Origin: Bacillus sp. CHD6a
Lineage (GTDB): Bacteria; Bacillota; Bacilli; Bacillales; Bacillaceae_I
Direction of reading: 5' to 3'
Length of the DNA stretch: 64,000 nt
NCBI RefSeq assembly: GCF_001293645.1
Contig: NZ_LBMD01000012.1
Coordinates: forward strand, 1-64,000
Shown here: positions 52,343 through 61,392 of the stretch, one piece after another
How the letters are laid out: every line of letters begins with the position of its first letter
Position numbering within the stretch: position 1 is the stretch's first letter
Program-made: the position numbers and the translations under genes
Notes under the pieces: generated by a model
The model's database searches: none
Seen by the model: only the letters and a program-made list of their open reading frames with translations
Told to the model about the DNA's origin: nothing

Positions 52343-52925
52343 GTTTAAAGAAGCAGTAATGGCTCAAGATATTACGCGTGTCAGATTGATGATGAAAGAT
52401 AGTTTAACAATGGATCTTACATTTCGACAGTTTCAAGAAATGTTAGATTTTGCGGTTTCACGTATTCCAGGTTTAATTGAAGTTCATGATGGTACTACGT
52501 TCGAAGGAAAATCAAGCTGGAATAAAGACTATGCTAGTGATCTAAAAGTAGATTTAATCGACAATTTCTCTTCTCAACGCATTGCACATATTAAAGATGT
52601 TCAGCGTTTTGTATATGCTGATAAGATAGTGGTTGAAAAACAATATGCAGCACCAGAAACGCAAGCAGTACAAGTAGCAATTTCACCAACAAGAGAGCCG
52701 TCACAACACAATCAGACTTATCCAAGAGTAAGCGGTCAGTCTCAATCTTCATCACGAAATATGGATAGTAGTACAATGGCTACTTTAATTCCGACTCTCG
52801 GAGTAGCAGCCGTGTCTATTTTATTCGGGGTTATAAGAAATGCGGCAATTGTGAAAATAGCCACTACTACAATTATCGCAACTTGTGTCATTGGTGGAAT
52901 CACATATTATTTAGTAAAAAAATAG
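52329..52925 (+). CDS. Small protein with C-terminal membrane anchor
   Basis: A 198-residue protein, family not recognised. Residues 1-100 look globular (DITRVRLMMKDSLTMDLTF, FQEMLDFAVSRIPGL). A Gln/Ser-rich linker (about 115-150) follows, then two hydrophobic segments (about 152-170 and 175-194) ending LVKK. The likely role is to tether the operon's proteins to the membrane. The start ATG lies inside gene B behind GAGGAGGT, so translation is coupled. Confidence 0.75.
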   Translation: MLSNKFKEAVMAQDITRVRLMMKDSLTMDLTFRQFQEMLDFAVSRIPGLIEVHDGTTFEGKSSWNKDYASDLKVDLIDNFSSQRIAHIKDVQRFVYADKIVVEKQYAAPETQAVQVAISPTREPSQHNQTYPRVSGQSQSSSRNMDSSTMATLIPTLGVAAVSILFGVIRNAAIVKIATTTIIATCVIGGITYYLVKK

Positions 52926-52943
52926 TGAAGGAATGTATATAAT

Positions 52944-55900
52944 ATGTCAGAAATTCTACTAGTTGAATCTGCAAAAAAAGATATTGTCATACCTAAATTC
53001 AATACCTTCCAAGAGCAGGTAAGTACGGCTTTTGAAGTAGTAGATGATGTTGTTTTTAAGAATTACATCTCGAAATTAGAACAGATGAATATTATCCCGT
53101 TAGATCAAAGTCTATTAGAAAAAAATCTAGCAAAATCGGTAAGGATGTTTAAAATAAATGAGATTGTTTATGCTAAAGATGAGGATTCCACGTATAAATT
53201 ATCCAGTGTGCTAAACGCAGGGGCTGTAACAGAAAGTTCTGTTTTTATTTTAGTAGATAGCGATGGAACGAAAGTTGACTTTTATATGGGAATCCGCTCA
53301 CTAAATGAAAGTAATAGCACAAAAACATCGTATGATACGTTGAAAAATGCAATGAATGGACATTTTCCGGGGATTAAAACAGAAAATGTTTTAAAAGATG
53401 AGATTGAAGAGATATTAGATGGAATCGGTACAAACGCTGTATCTATTGTTACAGGAGTAGCTAATTACAAAGCTAGTGGATTGCAAAATAACCAATCTTT
53501 CATTCAAGGTTTAGAGAAATTGGCTTTAACCATGCAGGGTGAAGTTTTTACAGGAGTTATTTTAGCTAATCCTACTAATACGAACCAATTAATAGAAGTA
53601 AGAAAACAATATGAGAATATTTATTCGATGCTTTCGCCGTTAGCAACTACACAAGTGTCGTATGGAATAAATGAATCTACTAATAATACATTTACTCATA
53701 CTCAAGGTACCACAGAAGGTACGACTCATACTGAAAATGAGTCTAATACGGATACCGTCGGATCTTCAGAATCTACCAATACAACAACTAGCCATTCAAA
53801 GAATACAGGTAAAAGTGCTGCAGGTAAAACAGCAGCTGGTGCGTTAACGGTTGCTGGGGCAATTGTAGGAAGTGTTGTACCTGGAATAGGAACATTAATT
53901 GGAGGAGCCCTTGGAGGTCTTGCTGGTGGGGCAATTGCTGCCATTACCCATGAGACAGTAAGTACAACTGCTGGGACCACGAATTCAACTAATGCTAGCT
54001 CGGCTACAACGACTGGTAGTTCAGAAGCAGTGTCACAAACAACTACAGAGAGTCATTCAGATGCTGTAGGTACAACACTTGGAAATACAGAAACAATTCA
54101 ACTAACACAACATAATAAAACTATTCAAAGTTATTTAAGTAAAATTGACCAACAATTAGAAAGAATCCAAGAATTCGAAAGTTTAGGGATGTGGGAATGT
54201 GCGGCATATTTTATGTCTGATACCCCATATGCGGCAGATATCGCGGCTGCTACTTACAAATCTTTAATGCAAGGAGAAAATACAGGAGTAGAGATTTCTC
54301 ATATCTCTAGTTGGTCCGGGAATAAGCAAGAAACTCATGAAATTCAAAACTATGTAAAAAATTTTATACATCCAGTATTTACCTATAGCAATAAAGGAAT
54401 TGAATGGCCAATTTTGCCAACTTCATTAGTAAGTGGGAAAGAATTAGCGATCCATATGAGTTTACCTCGTAAGTCGATTAATGGATTCCCTGTAATTGAA
54501 CATGCAGAATTTGCTCAAGAAGTTGTTACTTATCGTGAAACAGAAGGGCGCAATATTAATTTAGGTTCTATCTACAATATGGGACAGCCTACAAATTCCC
54601 GTGTGAAAATTGATTTACAAAGTCTATCGATGCATACACTTATAACAGGTTCGACAGGTTCTGGGAAATCCAATACGGTCTATGAAATCCTGCTTCAATT
54701 AAAAAATCAGGGAATTAGGTTTTTAGTAATCGAGCCTGCAAAAGGTGAATATAAACATGTTTTTGGACATGATTCAGATGTAACAGTACTAGGAACTAAT
54801 CCTAATAAATCATCGTTATTAAAAATCAACCCATTTTCATTTCCTGAAGATATTCACGTCTTAGAACATATTGACCGATTGATTGAAATATTTAATGTTT
54901 GTTGGCCAATGTATGCAGCAATGCCAGCTATTTTAAAAGAAGCGATCATCCATTCATATGAACAATGTGGCTGGGATTTAGAGTACTCTGTAAATGAACA
55001 TTCAGATAGTATTCCTACATTTAAGGACATTTTAAACAGCTTAGAAGAAGTCATCCAGCAATCTGCATACGATGCGGAGACAAAAGGAAATTACACTGGG
55101 TCTTTAGTGACACGTATTAAATCATTAACAAATGGTATTAACGGCCAAATCTTCTGTTCAAAAGAATTAGATAATGAACTTTTATTTGATCAAAATGTTA
55201 TTGTTGATTTAAGTAGAGTCGGATCTTCAGAAACAAAAGCGTTAATTATGGGGATTCTTGTGATGCGTCTAAGTGAATATCGAATGGCGAATGCAAATGG
55301 CATGAATGAACCATTGAAACATGTGACTGTGTTAGAAGAAGCACATAATATTTTAAAGCGTACAAGCACAGAACAACAGAGTGAAAGCTCAAATGTATTA
55401 GGGAAATCTGTAGAGATGCTTTCGAATGCAATTGCCGAAATGAGAACTTTTGGTGAAGGCTTTATTATTGCAGATCAATCTCCGAGTACGTTAGACATGT
55501 CAGCAATCCGTAACACGAATACGAAAATAATTATGCGTCTACCAGATGAAATGGACCGACGTTTAATTGGAAAATCAGCTAGTATGAAGGATGAGCAATT
55601 AGATGAAATTATCAAATTGCCACAAGGTGTAGCTGTTGTGTTTCAAAATGATTGGGTTGAACCAGTGTTATGTAAAATCAATTATTTTAACCAAAGTTCA
55701 AAATTATATCAAGAATCTATTCTTAAACAAACTGTAAATGCCGCTGAGAAGAAAAAGAGAATTCTTAAGTTTTTATTACAAAAGCGTGTTCGTGAAGCTG
55801 AAGTTGATGAGCAAGATTACCTTAATCAAATTGCTGATGGATTGCTACTATCAACAAAGGTGAAACTTTCTATTCAAAGAGCAGTCCATGAAGAATCCTA

Positions 55901-56183
55901 TCGCAGTAAATTATTTGAAAAAGATATGTTTAGTGAATTATCAAAAGTAGTCTACGAGCTATTGAATGGGAAAACAAATGTATCAAAATTTGTGAAGGAA
56001 GGTAACAATATTAACGACGTAAATCGATATTTATATGAATTTATTGAAAAACAAATTCCTGGATTATCCCACGAATATTTAATGGCAACCATTCAATGTT
56101 TGTTACATACAGACGGAATCATGAATAAACGTGAAATCTATGATTCTTGGATAGAAGCCGTTCGTGGAGGTAAAATCAAATGA
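52944..56183 (+). CDS. HerA/DUF87-type ATPase with glycine-zipper insert
   Basis: A 1079-residue protein. The N-terminal ~230 residues are of unknown fold. A Ser/Thr/His-rich region (about 235-390) encloses a glycine- and alanine-rich hydrophobic stretch at 290-338, a glycine zipper able to enter membranes. The C-terminal half is a HerA/FtsK-superfamily ATPase. Its Walker A is GSTGSGKS (569-576), IEPAKGEYKHVFG follows, Walker B is VTVLEEAHN (795-802), and MRLPDEMDRRLIGKSA is near 870. Family members act as hexameric translocases, often with a nuclease. The C-terminal ~150 residues are helical. It overlaps the nuclease gene by four bases (ATGA). Confidence 0.85.
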   Translation: MSEILLVESAKKDIVIPKFNTFQEQVSTAFEVVDDVVFKNYISKLEQMNIIPLDQSLLEKNLAKSVRMFKINEIVYAKDEDSTYKLSSVLNAGAVTESSVFILVDSDGTKVDFYMGIRSLNESNSTKTSYDTLKNAMNGHFPGIKTENVLKDEIEEILDGIGTNAVSIVTGVANYKASGLQNNQSFIQGLEKLALTMQGEVFTGVILANPTNTNQLIEVRKQYENIYSMLSPLATTQVSYGINESTNNTFTHTQGTTEGTTHTENESNTDTVGSSESTNTTTSHSKNTGKSAAGKTAAGALTVAGAIVGSVVPGIGTLIGGALGGLAGGAIAAITHETVSTTAGTTNSTNASSATTTGSSEAVSQTTTESHSDAVGTTLGNTETIQLTQHNKTIQSYLSKIDQQLERIQEFESLGMWECAAYFMSDTPYAADIAAATYKSLMQGENTGVEISHISSWSGNKQETHEIQNYVKNFIHPVFTYSNKGIEWPILPTSLVSGKELAIHMSLPRKSINGFPVIEHAEFAQEVVTYRETEGRNINLGSIYNMGQPTNSRVKIDLQSLSMHTLITGSTGSGKSNTVYEILLQLKNQGIRFLVIEPAKGEYKHVFGHDSDVTVLGTNPNKSSLLKINPFSFPEDIHVLEHIDRLIEIFNVCWPMYAAMPAILKEAIIHSYEQCGWDLEYSVNEHSDSIPTFKDILNSLEEVIQQSAYDAETKGNYTGSLVTRIKSLTNGINGQIFCSKELDNELLFDQNVIVDLSRVGSSETKALIMGILVMRLSEYRMANANGMNEPLKHVTVLEEAHNILKRTSTEQQSESSNVLGKSVEMLSNAIAEMRTFGEGFIIADQSPSTLDMSAIRNTNTKIIMRLPDEMDRRLIGKSASMKDEQLDEIIKLPQGVAVVFQNDWVEPVLCKINYFNQSSKLYQESILKQTVNAAEKKKRILKFLLQKRVREAEVDEQDYLNQIADGLLLSTKVKLSIQRAVHEESYRSKLFEKDMFSELSKVVYELLNGKTNVSKFVKEGNNINDVNRYLYEFIEKQIPGLSHEYLMATIQCLLHTDGIMNKREIYDSWIEAVRGGKIK

Positions 56184-56743
56184 TTGAACTAGCAAAAACA
56201 ACAGAGAAATTACAAGTGGAAACAGGTGAAAAGGATAAGTGGAATACAAATATTGAGAAATTACCGTTGGATAATTGCTCTGTAGGAGAATTACAAGAAG
56301 GAAAAGTATGGGAGATAACTGAGGACGCGAAAGAATATAAAACCTTGGACGAAGCATTAGATGAAGCATCAGTAGAGGAAAAGTCCATCTATGAAGAGGC
56401 GAATCTAGAAAAAGGTGAAGTAAATGGCCGTGAAGTACTTCAACGTACAGATATAGACTATGATGCAGTGGATTCTCTAGGTCGGACAAATTTAGAAAGA
56501 ATGCAGCAAGGGATGCCACCACTGGTTGATGGAAAACCAATAGAATTACATCATATTGGTCAAAAATCAGACTCTCCATTAGCTGAATTAAAGGTTGAAG
56601 AGCATAGGGGGCCAGGGAATGACGGCATTTTACATGACAAAACTGTTGAGTCTGAGATAGACCGTCAAGAATTTAAAAAAGAACGTGAAGACCATTGGAA
56701 AGAACGTGCAGCACAAGTCTTAGAAGAAAGAGGTAATGAATAA
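56180..56743 (+). CDS. LHH (HNH/Endo VII superfamily) nuclease
   Basis: A 187-residue protein. The first ~80 residues are acidic and unrecognised. From about residue 83 it matches the LHH nuclease domain seen at the C-terminus of polymorphic toxins: GREVLQRTDIDYD, GKPIELHHIGQ with the catalytic LHH at 123-125, then SPLAELKVEEHR and LHD. No secretion leader (LXG or WXG) is attached, so it probably acts inside the cell that makes it. It overlaps the ATPase gene by four bases and the next gene by one. Confidence 0.88.
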   Translation: MIELAKTTEKLQVETGEKDKWNTNIEKLPLDNCSVGELQEGKVWEITEDAKEYKTLDEALDEASVEEKSIYEEANLEKGEVNGREVLQRTDIDYDAVDSLGRTNLERMQQGMPPLVDGKPIELHHIGQKSDSPLAELKVEEHRGPGNDGILHDKTVESEIDRQEFKKEREDHWKERAAQVLEERGNE

Positions 56744-57135
56744 TGGATGTATTAAATATTTTAGATAATGCTGATATTAGAACAGTGGGACCAATAGATG
56801 AGGACGTAATTACACAAGCTGAAAAAGAATTAAATGTTTCTTTCCCGAGATCTTATAAAGAGATTGTTAAGCAATACGGAGTGATTTCAGCAGGAACGGA
56901 TGAAATATTTGGTTTAGGTGTGAGTGGTTATTTAAATGTCGTAGAATCCACAAAAGAAGAGCGTACCTTAGCAAATGGAGAATTAGACAAGTATATTGTC
57001 ATTCAAAATTTAGGGATTGAAGGTATTTTAATTGTGGTGGACGAAAATGATAATACTTTTGAATATGCAAATGGAGCATTTACAAATTTATTCAGTACTA
57101 CAGAAGAATATATTAATAGTCAAATTCTAAAATAA
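56743..57135 (+). CDS. SMI1/KNR4 (SUKH) immunity-like protein
   Basis: A 130-residue SUKH-1 protein with ITQAEKELNVSFPRSYKEIVKQYG followed by GLGVSGYLNVVES and a C-terminal beta/alpha half. SUKH proteins are the commonest immunity partners of HNH-type toxins, which fits its place right after the LHH nuclease. It starts at ATG 56743 within TAATG and is followed by a terminator that closes the operon. Confidence 0.9.
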   Translation: MDVLNILDNADIRTVGPIDEDVITQAEKELNVSFPRSYKEIVKQYGVISAGTDEIFGLGVSGYLNVVESTKEERTLANGELDKYIVIQNLGIEGILIVVDENDNTFEYANGAFTNLFSTTEEYINSQILK

Positions 57136-57152
57136 AATTTTAAAATCTTAAA

Positions 57153-57192
57153 GAAAAAGGCATTGGATATAGGTTTCACCAATGCCTTTTTT
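57153..57192 (+). terminator. Terminator of the dynamin-HerA operon
   Basis: AAAAAGGCATTGG pairs with CCAATGCCTTTTT, followed by T. Confidence 0.9.
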
Positions 57193-57193
57193 G

Positions 57194-57230
57194 CCTCTTA
57201 AATAACCACGGTGAACCGTATCATAAGTAA
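57194..57230. mobile_element. Right attachment-like site of the island
   Basis: CCTCTTAAATAACCACGGTGA (57194-57214) runs into GGTGAACCGTATCATAAGTAA (57210-57230). Read in the rlmH frame it encodes LLNNHGEPYHK and a stop, a graft of foreign sequence onto the rlmH tail, as expected at the junction of an element inserted at rlmH. Confidence 0.7.
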
Positions 57231-57564
57231 ATAAGGTTCAACATATGAGTACCGGTTATAAAGATCAAGATGTTAAAATAAGATGAATTATATATAGTCT
57301 TAAGAATAATGAAGGCAATGTAACCTTTGGGTTCAACCTCGTCAATTGATGTGGTTGAGCCTTTTTTGTTTTTAAACAAGAGGAGGAGAGAGAGGATGAG
57401 AAAAGAACGTTTGTTAAGAAGGTTAGACGAGATTGGTTTAAGCTTAGAGAGAACACAGGGAGCGTTGTTATTGTTAGGACTTGGTTCAGTAGGAAATGAA
57501 TTGGATCGCTTAGACGAATTTTCAGATTTGGACTTTTTCGTTATTGTAAAACCTGGATATAAAA
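57210..57564 (+). repeat. Right 355-bp direct repeat
   Basis: The partner of 46871-47223. It continues without a break into the intact nucleotidyltransferase gene, so this is probably the original chromosomal sequence. Confidence 0.95.
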
Positions 57565-58172
57565 CAAGATTTCTTGAACTGCTTGATTGGATTAGTGCCT
57601 CACATCCGATTGATTATGCTTTTAAAAATTCGAGAGATGGTTTTAAAATATTATTTTCAGATGGAATATATGGAGAATTCGCTGTTTTTGAAGAACAAGA
57701 ACTAGAGAATATATCCTATTCAGAAGGTCGTATTGTGTGGAAAAAATCTTCATTTGACGATTCCAAGATTCCATCTTCCCAAGTTCAGAAGTCAAACATT
57801 CATGAGGTTTCTCTCGATTTTTGCATTAATGAAGCTTTGACTAACTTGTATGTAGGGTTATGCAGGTATGCCAGGGGAGAGAAGCTTTCCGCATTAAGGT
57901 TTATTGAAGGTCATGCAATTAATAGCATCCTTAAGGTGTTACACTTACTTGAAAAGGAAGTTGCCTATTATCCAGATGCTTTTGCAAACGAAAGAAGACT
58001 GGAGAAGAGATTCCCTCGCTTTGCAGTTAAATTAGAACATATGTTACAGGGATACAACCGTGTTCCTGAATCAGCAAATGTGATTTTAGAATATATAGAA
58101 TCCGTGCATCCTATAAACAAACAAATGTGCAATGAAGTTAGAAAATTAATAAAACTTTGTCTGCAAATATAA
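57396..58172 (+). CDS. Nucleotidyltransferase-fold protein
   Basis: A 258-residue protein. The N-terminal pol-beta-type nucleotidyltransferase domain has GSVGNELDRLDEFSDLDFFVIV, a GSx-type start and two aspartates in SDLD for metals. A helical C-terminal domain follows, as in aminoglycoside nucleotidyltransferases. The substrate cannot be told from sequence. The start ATG 57396 follows AAGAGGAGGAGAG. The 5' quarter is duplicated at 47055. Confidence 0.8.
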   Translation: MRKERLLRRLDEIGLSLERTQGALLLLGLGSVGNELDRLDEFSDLDFFVIVKPGYKTRFLELLDWISASHPIDYAFKNSRDGFKILFSDGIYGEFAVFEEQELENISYSEGRIVWKKSSFDDSKIPSSQVQKSNIHEVSLDFCINEALTNLYVGLCRYARGEKLSALRFIEGHAINSILKVLHLLEKEVAYYPDAFANERRLEKRFPRFAVKLEHMLQGYNRVPESANVILEYIESVHPINKQMCNEVRKLIKLCLQI

Positions 58173-58249
58173 TCGGTTCGCATAATATTTTTTTGTTAAC
58201 GTTTTGACTGATCGTCTTTCCTTGATACACGTTAGTAAAGTTAAAAAGA

Positions 58250-58316
58250 GGTGCCTGTCCCCCCCTGGTCTTGGTCGTTTTGATTTAACAAATTGGGGAG
58301 GTGACAGGCACTTTTT
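58250..58316. repeat. REP-like hairpin (GTGCCTGTC type)
   Basis: GAGGTGCCTGTCCCCCC and GGGGAGGTGACAGGCAC are inverted and followed by TTTTT. It is a typical Bacillaceae REP/terminator-like element between two converging genes. Confidence 0.7.
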
Positions 58317-58434
58317 CTTAAATGAGAACCAGTTACTGGATGGATTAAAATGGTTCTGACTGATCAGGTTTTTGGTGGTATTAGATGTTACACCTTTTTA
58401 TATCCGTACACAGCACTGTTTTTTATGTGTTATT

Positions 58435-59640
58435 CTACCTTGTTTCTTGCACCACTACCATTTGGTTTTGAACTTTTAGGTAATCCAATGTGACCTGTGT
58501 TAATGTTTTGGCAGCGATGAGCATTGCTTTTTCGTCAAAATCGAATTTTGGATGGTGGTGTGGGTAGGTCTCTGTACGATCTGAACATTGTGCACCTGTG
58601 AAAAAGAATGTGCCTGGAATTTGCTCTAGGTAGTACGAAAAGTCTTCTCCTCCCATTTGAGCTACAGTTTCGCGAACAACTGAGACTTCCTTAACGGTGG
58701 CTGCTGATTTAGCAAGCTGTTCAGTTTCTGCTTTATGATTGACCGTTGCTGGATAACCATGAACGTAATTTAGTGAGTATTCTGCCTTATGAGCGATGCA
58801 AAGACCTTTTACAATTTGCTCAATTTCTTCTTCAATTAGCTTTTGAATTTCTTTATTAAAAGTGCGAACCGTTCCTTTCAATTGAACAGTATCCGCAATG
58901 ACATTAAAGGCGTTTCCTGCTTCAAAAGAACCGATGGATACAACCGCTTCATGTAAAGGATCCACTCTTCTAGACACGATATGTTGTAGGTTGACAACAA
59001 TCTGTGAGGCAATGACGATAGAATCCCTGGTTAGATGTGGCTGTGCTCCGTGTCCGCCTCTTCCCATTATCTTCATTTCAAAGCGGTCCGCTGCTGCAGT
59101 TAGAGGTCCTTCCTTATATAGAATTTCCCCAAGTGGTGCAGTTGCCCAAAGGTGTGTACCAAAGATGACATCAACACCTTCTAAACAACCATCCTCAATC
59201 ATATTAATGGCACCACCAGGCTGCATTTCCTCAGCATGCTGGTGAATAAACACAATCGTACCTTCTACATCTTCTTTGATGGCATTTAATGCTTTTGCTA
59301 CACCTAGAAGAGTGGCTGTATGACCGTCATGACCACAGGCATGCATCACCCCTGCTACTTTTGATTTGTAGTCAACGTCATTTTGTTCTTGTATTGGAAG
59401 GGCATCAAAATCAGCACGAAGAGCTACCGTCTTACCAGGCTTACCGCCTTTTAAAGTGGCAACTACACCTCTTCCTCCAACACTTTCCCGTACATCATGA
59501 CCTAACGTACGATGAAATGCTGCAATAAATCGAGGCGTCTCGACCTCTTGAAATGAAAGTTCAGGATACATATGTAGATGTCTTCTTATTTCGACCATTT
59601 CCTCATATACGCTATCAAGTATTGTGTTAATTGATTTCAT
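58435..59640 (-). CDS. M20 family amidohydrolase
   Basis: A 401-residue metal-dependent amidohydrolase of the M20D type (hippurate hydrolase, N-acyl-amino-acid or AbgA/AbgB-like). HACGHDGH (100-107), the HQHAEEMQPGG region and GGEDFSYY supply the metal ligands and all look intact. An inserted dimerisation domain is in the middle. It is downstream of an AbgT transporter on the same strand, so a p-aminobenzoyl-glutamate or related amide is a plausible substrate. AAGGATGG precedes the ATG. Confidence 0.9.
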   Translation of the reverse strand: MKSINTILDSVYEEMVEIRRHLHMYPELSFQEVETPRFIAAFHRTLGHDVRESVGGRGVVATLKGGKPGKTVALRADFDALPIQEQNDVDYKSKVAGVMHACGHDGHTATLLGVAKALNAIKEDVEGTIVFIHQHAEEMQPGGAINMIEDGCLEGVDVIFGTHLWATAPLGEILYKEGPLTAAADRFEMKIMGRGGHGAQPHLTRDSIVIASQIVVNLQHIVSRRVDPLHEAVVSIGSFEAGNAFNVIADTVQLKGTVRTFNKEIQKLIEEEIEQIVKGLCIAHKAEYSLNYVHGYPATVNHKAETEQLAKSAATVKEVSVVRETVAQMGGEDFSYYLEQIPGTFFFTGAQCSDRTETYPHHHPKFDFDEKAMLIAAKTLTQVTLDYLKVQNQMVVVQETR

Positions 59641-59790
59641 TGAAATAGCACCATCCTTATAATTTTTTAGATAAATAGGAAGAAGTCTGCTCCTGTCATT
59701 GATTTGAACGCTGTTCTCTTCGAAGTCGCCAGCAAGTCAATGGGAAATAGAGTTTTTCCTAGTAGAATTAGATAAGAGCAAAGTATATGT

Positions 59791-61350
59791 TTATTTCACC
59801 CTAATATACGTATCTGGACCAATCGGAAGTCCTAGTAGATACCAAACTACAAACAATAAAATCCAAAAAATCATATATGCAATTGAATAGGGTAAAAGTG
59901 CTGATATAAGCGTTCCTACTCCCATTCTGGAGTCATACTTCTTGGCAAACGTTAGAATGATAGCAAAATAGGCAAGCATAGGCGTAATCATGTTGGTGAT
60001 ACTATCTCCAATTCTATATGCAAGCTGAGTAAATGCTGGACTATAATCCATTAGAAGAAGCATTGGTACAAAAACCGGTCCTAAGATGGCCCACTTAGCT
60101 GAAGAACTCGCAACGATTAAATTAATCAATGCAGATAATAGAATGAATCCAATTAAAAGTGGAAGTCCGGTTAGTCCAATACTTTGTAGCCATTCTGCTC
60201 CGTTAATGGCAATAATTGCGCCGAGGTTACTCCATGCAAAATAGGTGATCATTTGAGCCGCAATGAAAGTTAGAACAATATAGTATCCCATTCCTGACAT
60301 AGACTTTGTAAGGTGACCTGCTACATCTTTATCAGATTTAATAGATCCTGCTCCAATCCCATATGCTAACGCAGGGAGGAAGAAAAAGAGAAACATAATG
60401 GCAACAAGAGAGCTCATAAATGGTGAATTCATAATTTCTCCAGTCTCTTGGTTACGAAGAATCCCGTTTTCAGGAATGATGGTTGCTACTATTACGAGTA
60501 AAAACAGTATTGTTGTAATAAATGCCCATTTTAATCCCTTCTTTTCTGAATCACTAAGGGATAATTCTTGTTTTTCCAATGTGTGTACGGTGTCAAGTGT
60601 TCCGAGTCTCGGTTCAACGATTTTATTTGTTACCCAGATTGTAACTGGTAATAAAACGAAAGTAGATGCAAAGACAAAATAGTAATTCATGGCGGGGTTT
60701 GCTATATAGGATGGATCGATAATTTGAGCACTGGACTCTGTAAAGCCTGCAAGCAAAACATCTAATGACGTAATGATAAGGTTAGCACTAAAGCCACCAG
60801 CTACTGCAGCGTATGCGGCCACTAGCCCAACTATCGGATTTTTGCCAAGAGTCAGATAGATTAAGGCGGCAATTGGCGGCAAAACGATTACTGCTGCATC
60901 TGCTGCTGCATTTCCTAGGATCGCGATCAATACGATTGTTGGTAGAATTAATTTTTTGGGTGAAGCAAATACTACTCTTCTCATGAATGCAGATACTAAT
61001 CCAGTTGACTCAGCTAGACCTACTCCAAGCATGATAACAAGAACGAGACCTAGAGGTGGAAAGGAAACAAAGTTGCTAACCATTTCGGTCATAATCCTTC
61101 TAATTCCATCTCCGTTAAGGAGATTCACTGCATTCATTGTTTCATTCGTAGCCGGGTTAACCGCGCTCACTCCAAGCTTCGCAGCAATAAAAGAGGATAC
61201 TAAAATTATCCCAGTAATGATAGCAAATAAAGTTAACACATCGGGAAACTTATTTCCTCCTTTTTCAACGAGATCTAAAAAGCGAGAAACAATTGTTTTC
61301 TTTGGTGGTATGTTTAGCTTATTTGTTGAAACTTGATTTGGTAGCGCCAT
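59791..61350 (-). CDS. AbgT family transporter
   Basis: A 519-residue polytopic membrane protein (about 11-13 segments) of the AbgT family. Members import p-aminobenzoyl-glutamate or export sulfonamides. Typical stretches are GNAAADAAVIVLPP, GGFSANLIITSLDVLLAGFTE, SSSAKWAILGPVFVPM and YRIGDSITNMITPMLAYF. AAGGGGGATGG precedes the ATG. With the hydrolase 150 bp downstream it makes an uptake-and-cleavage pair. Confidence 0.93.
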   Translation of the reverse strand: MALPNQVSTNKLNIPPKKTIVSRFLDLVEKGGNKFPDVLTLFAIITGIILVSSFIAAKLGVSAVNPATNETMNAVNLLNGDGIRRIMTEMVSNFVSFPPLGLVLVIMLGVGLAESTGLVSAFMRRVVFASPKKLILPTIVLIAILGNAAADAAVIVLPPIAALIYLTLGKNPIVGLVAAYAAVAGGFSANLIITSLDVLLAGFTESSAQIIDPSYIANPAMNYYFVFASTFVLLPVTIWVTNKIVEPRLGTLDTVHTLEKQELSLSDSEKKGLKWAFITTILFLLVIVATIIPENGILRNQETGEIMNSPFMSSLVAIMFLFFFLPALAYGIGAGSIKSDKDVAGHLTKSMSGMGYYIVLTFIAAQMITYFAWSNLGAIIAINGAEWLQSIGLTGLPLLIGFILLSALINLIVASSSAKWAILGPVFVPMLLLMDYSPAFTQLAYRIGDSITNMITPMLAYFAIILTFAKKYDSRMGVGTLISALLPYSIAYMIFWILLFVVWYLLGLPIGPDTYIRVK

Positions 61351-61392
61351 ATGCCATCCCCCTTTTTAATATTCTGAATTTTTAATAATAAT

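Larger units (their letters stand above)
46892..57230. mobile_element. SCC-like genomic island at rlmH
   Basis: About 10.3 kb bounded by two copies of the rlmH tail. Removing it would leave rlmH directly followed by the intact nucleotidyltransferase gene at 57396. The cargo is AT-rich and unlike the flanks: a gene fragment, a small hypothetical gene, 1 kb of non-coding DNA and a six-gene operon. No ccr serine recombinase, tyrosine integrase or transposase is present, so it cannot move by itself or has lost that gene. Confidence 0.75.

Noticed and set aside
56103-56579. A 158-residue minus-strand frame across the ATPase-nuclease junction
   Set aside because: It is antisense to two recognised domains, and its Leu/Phe/His-rich translation is typical of a shadow frame.
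46892-57230. A ccr-type or tyrosine recombinase in the island
   Set aside because: I read all frames of useful length and found no serine or tyrosine recombinase and no transposase.
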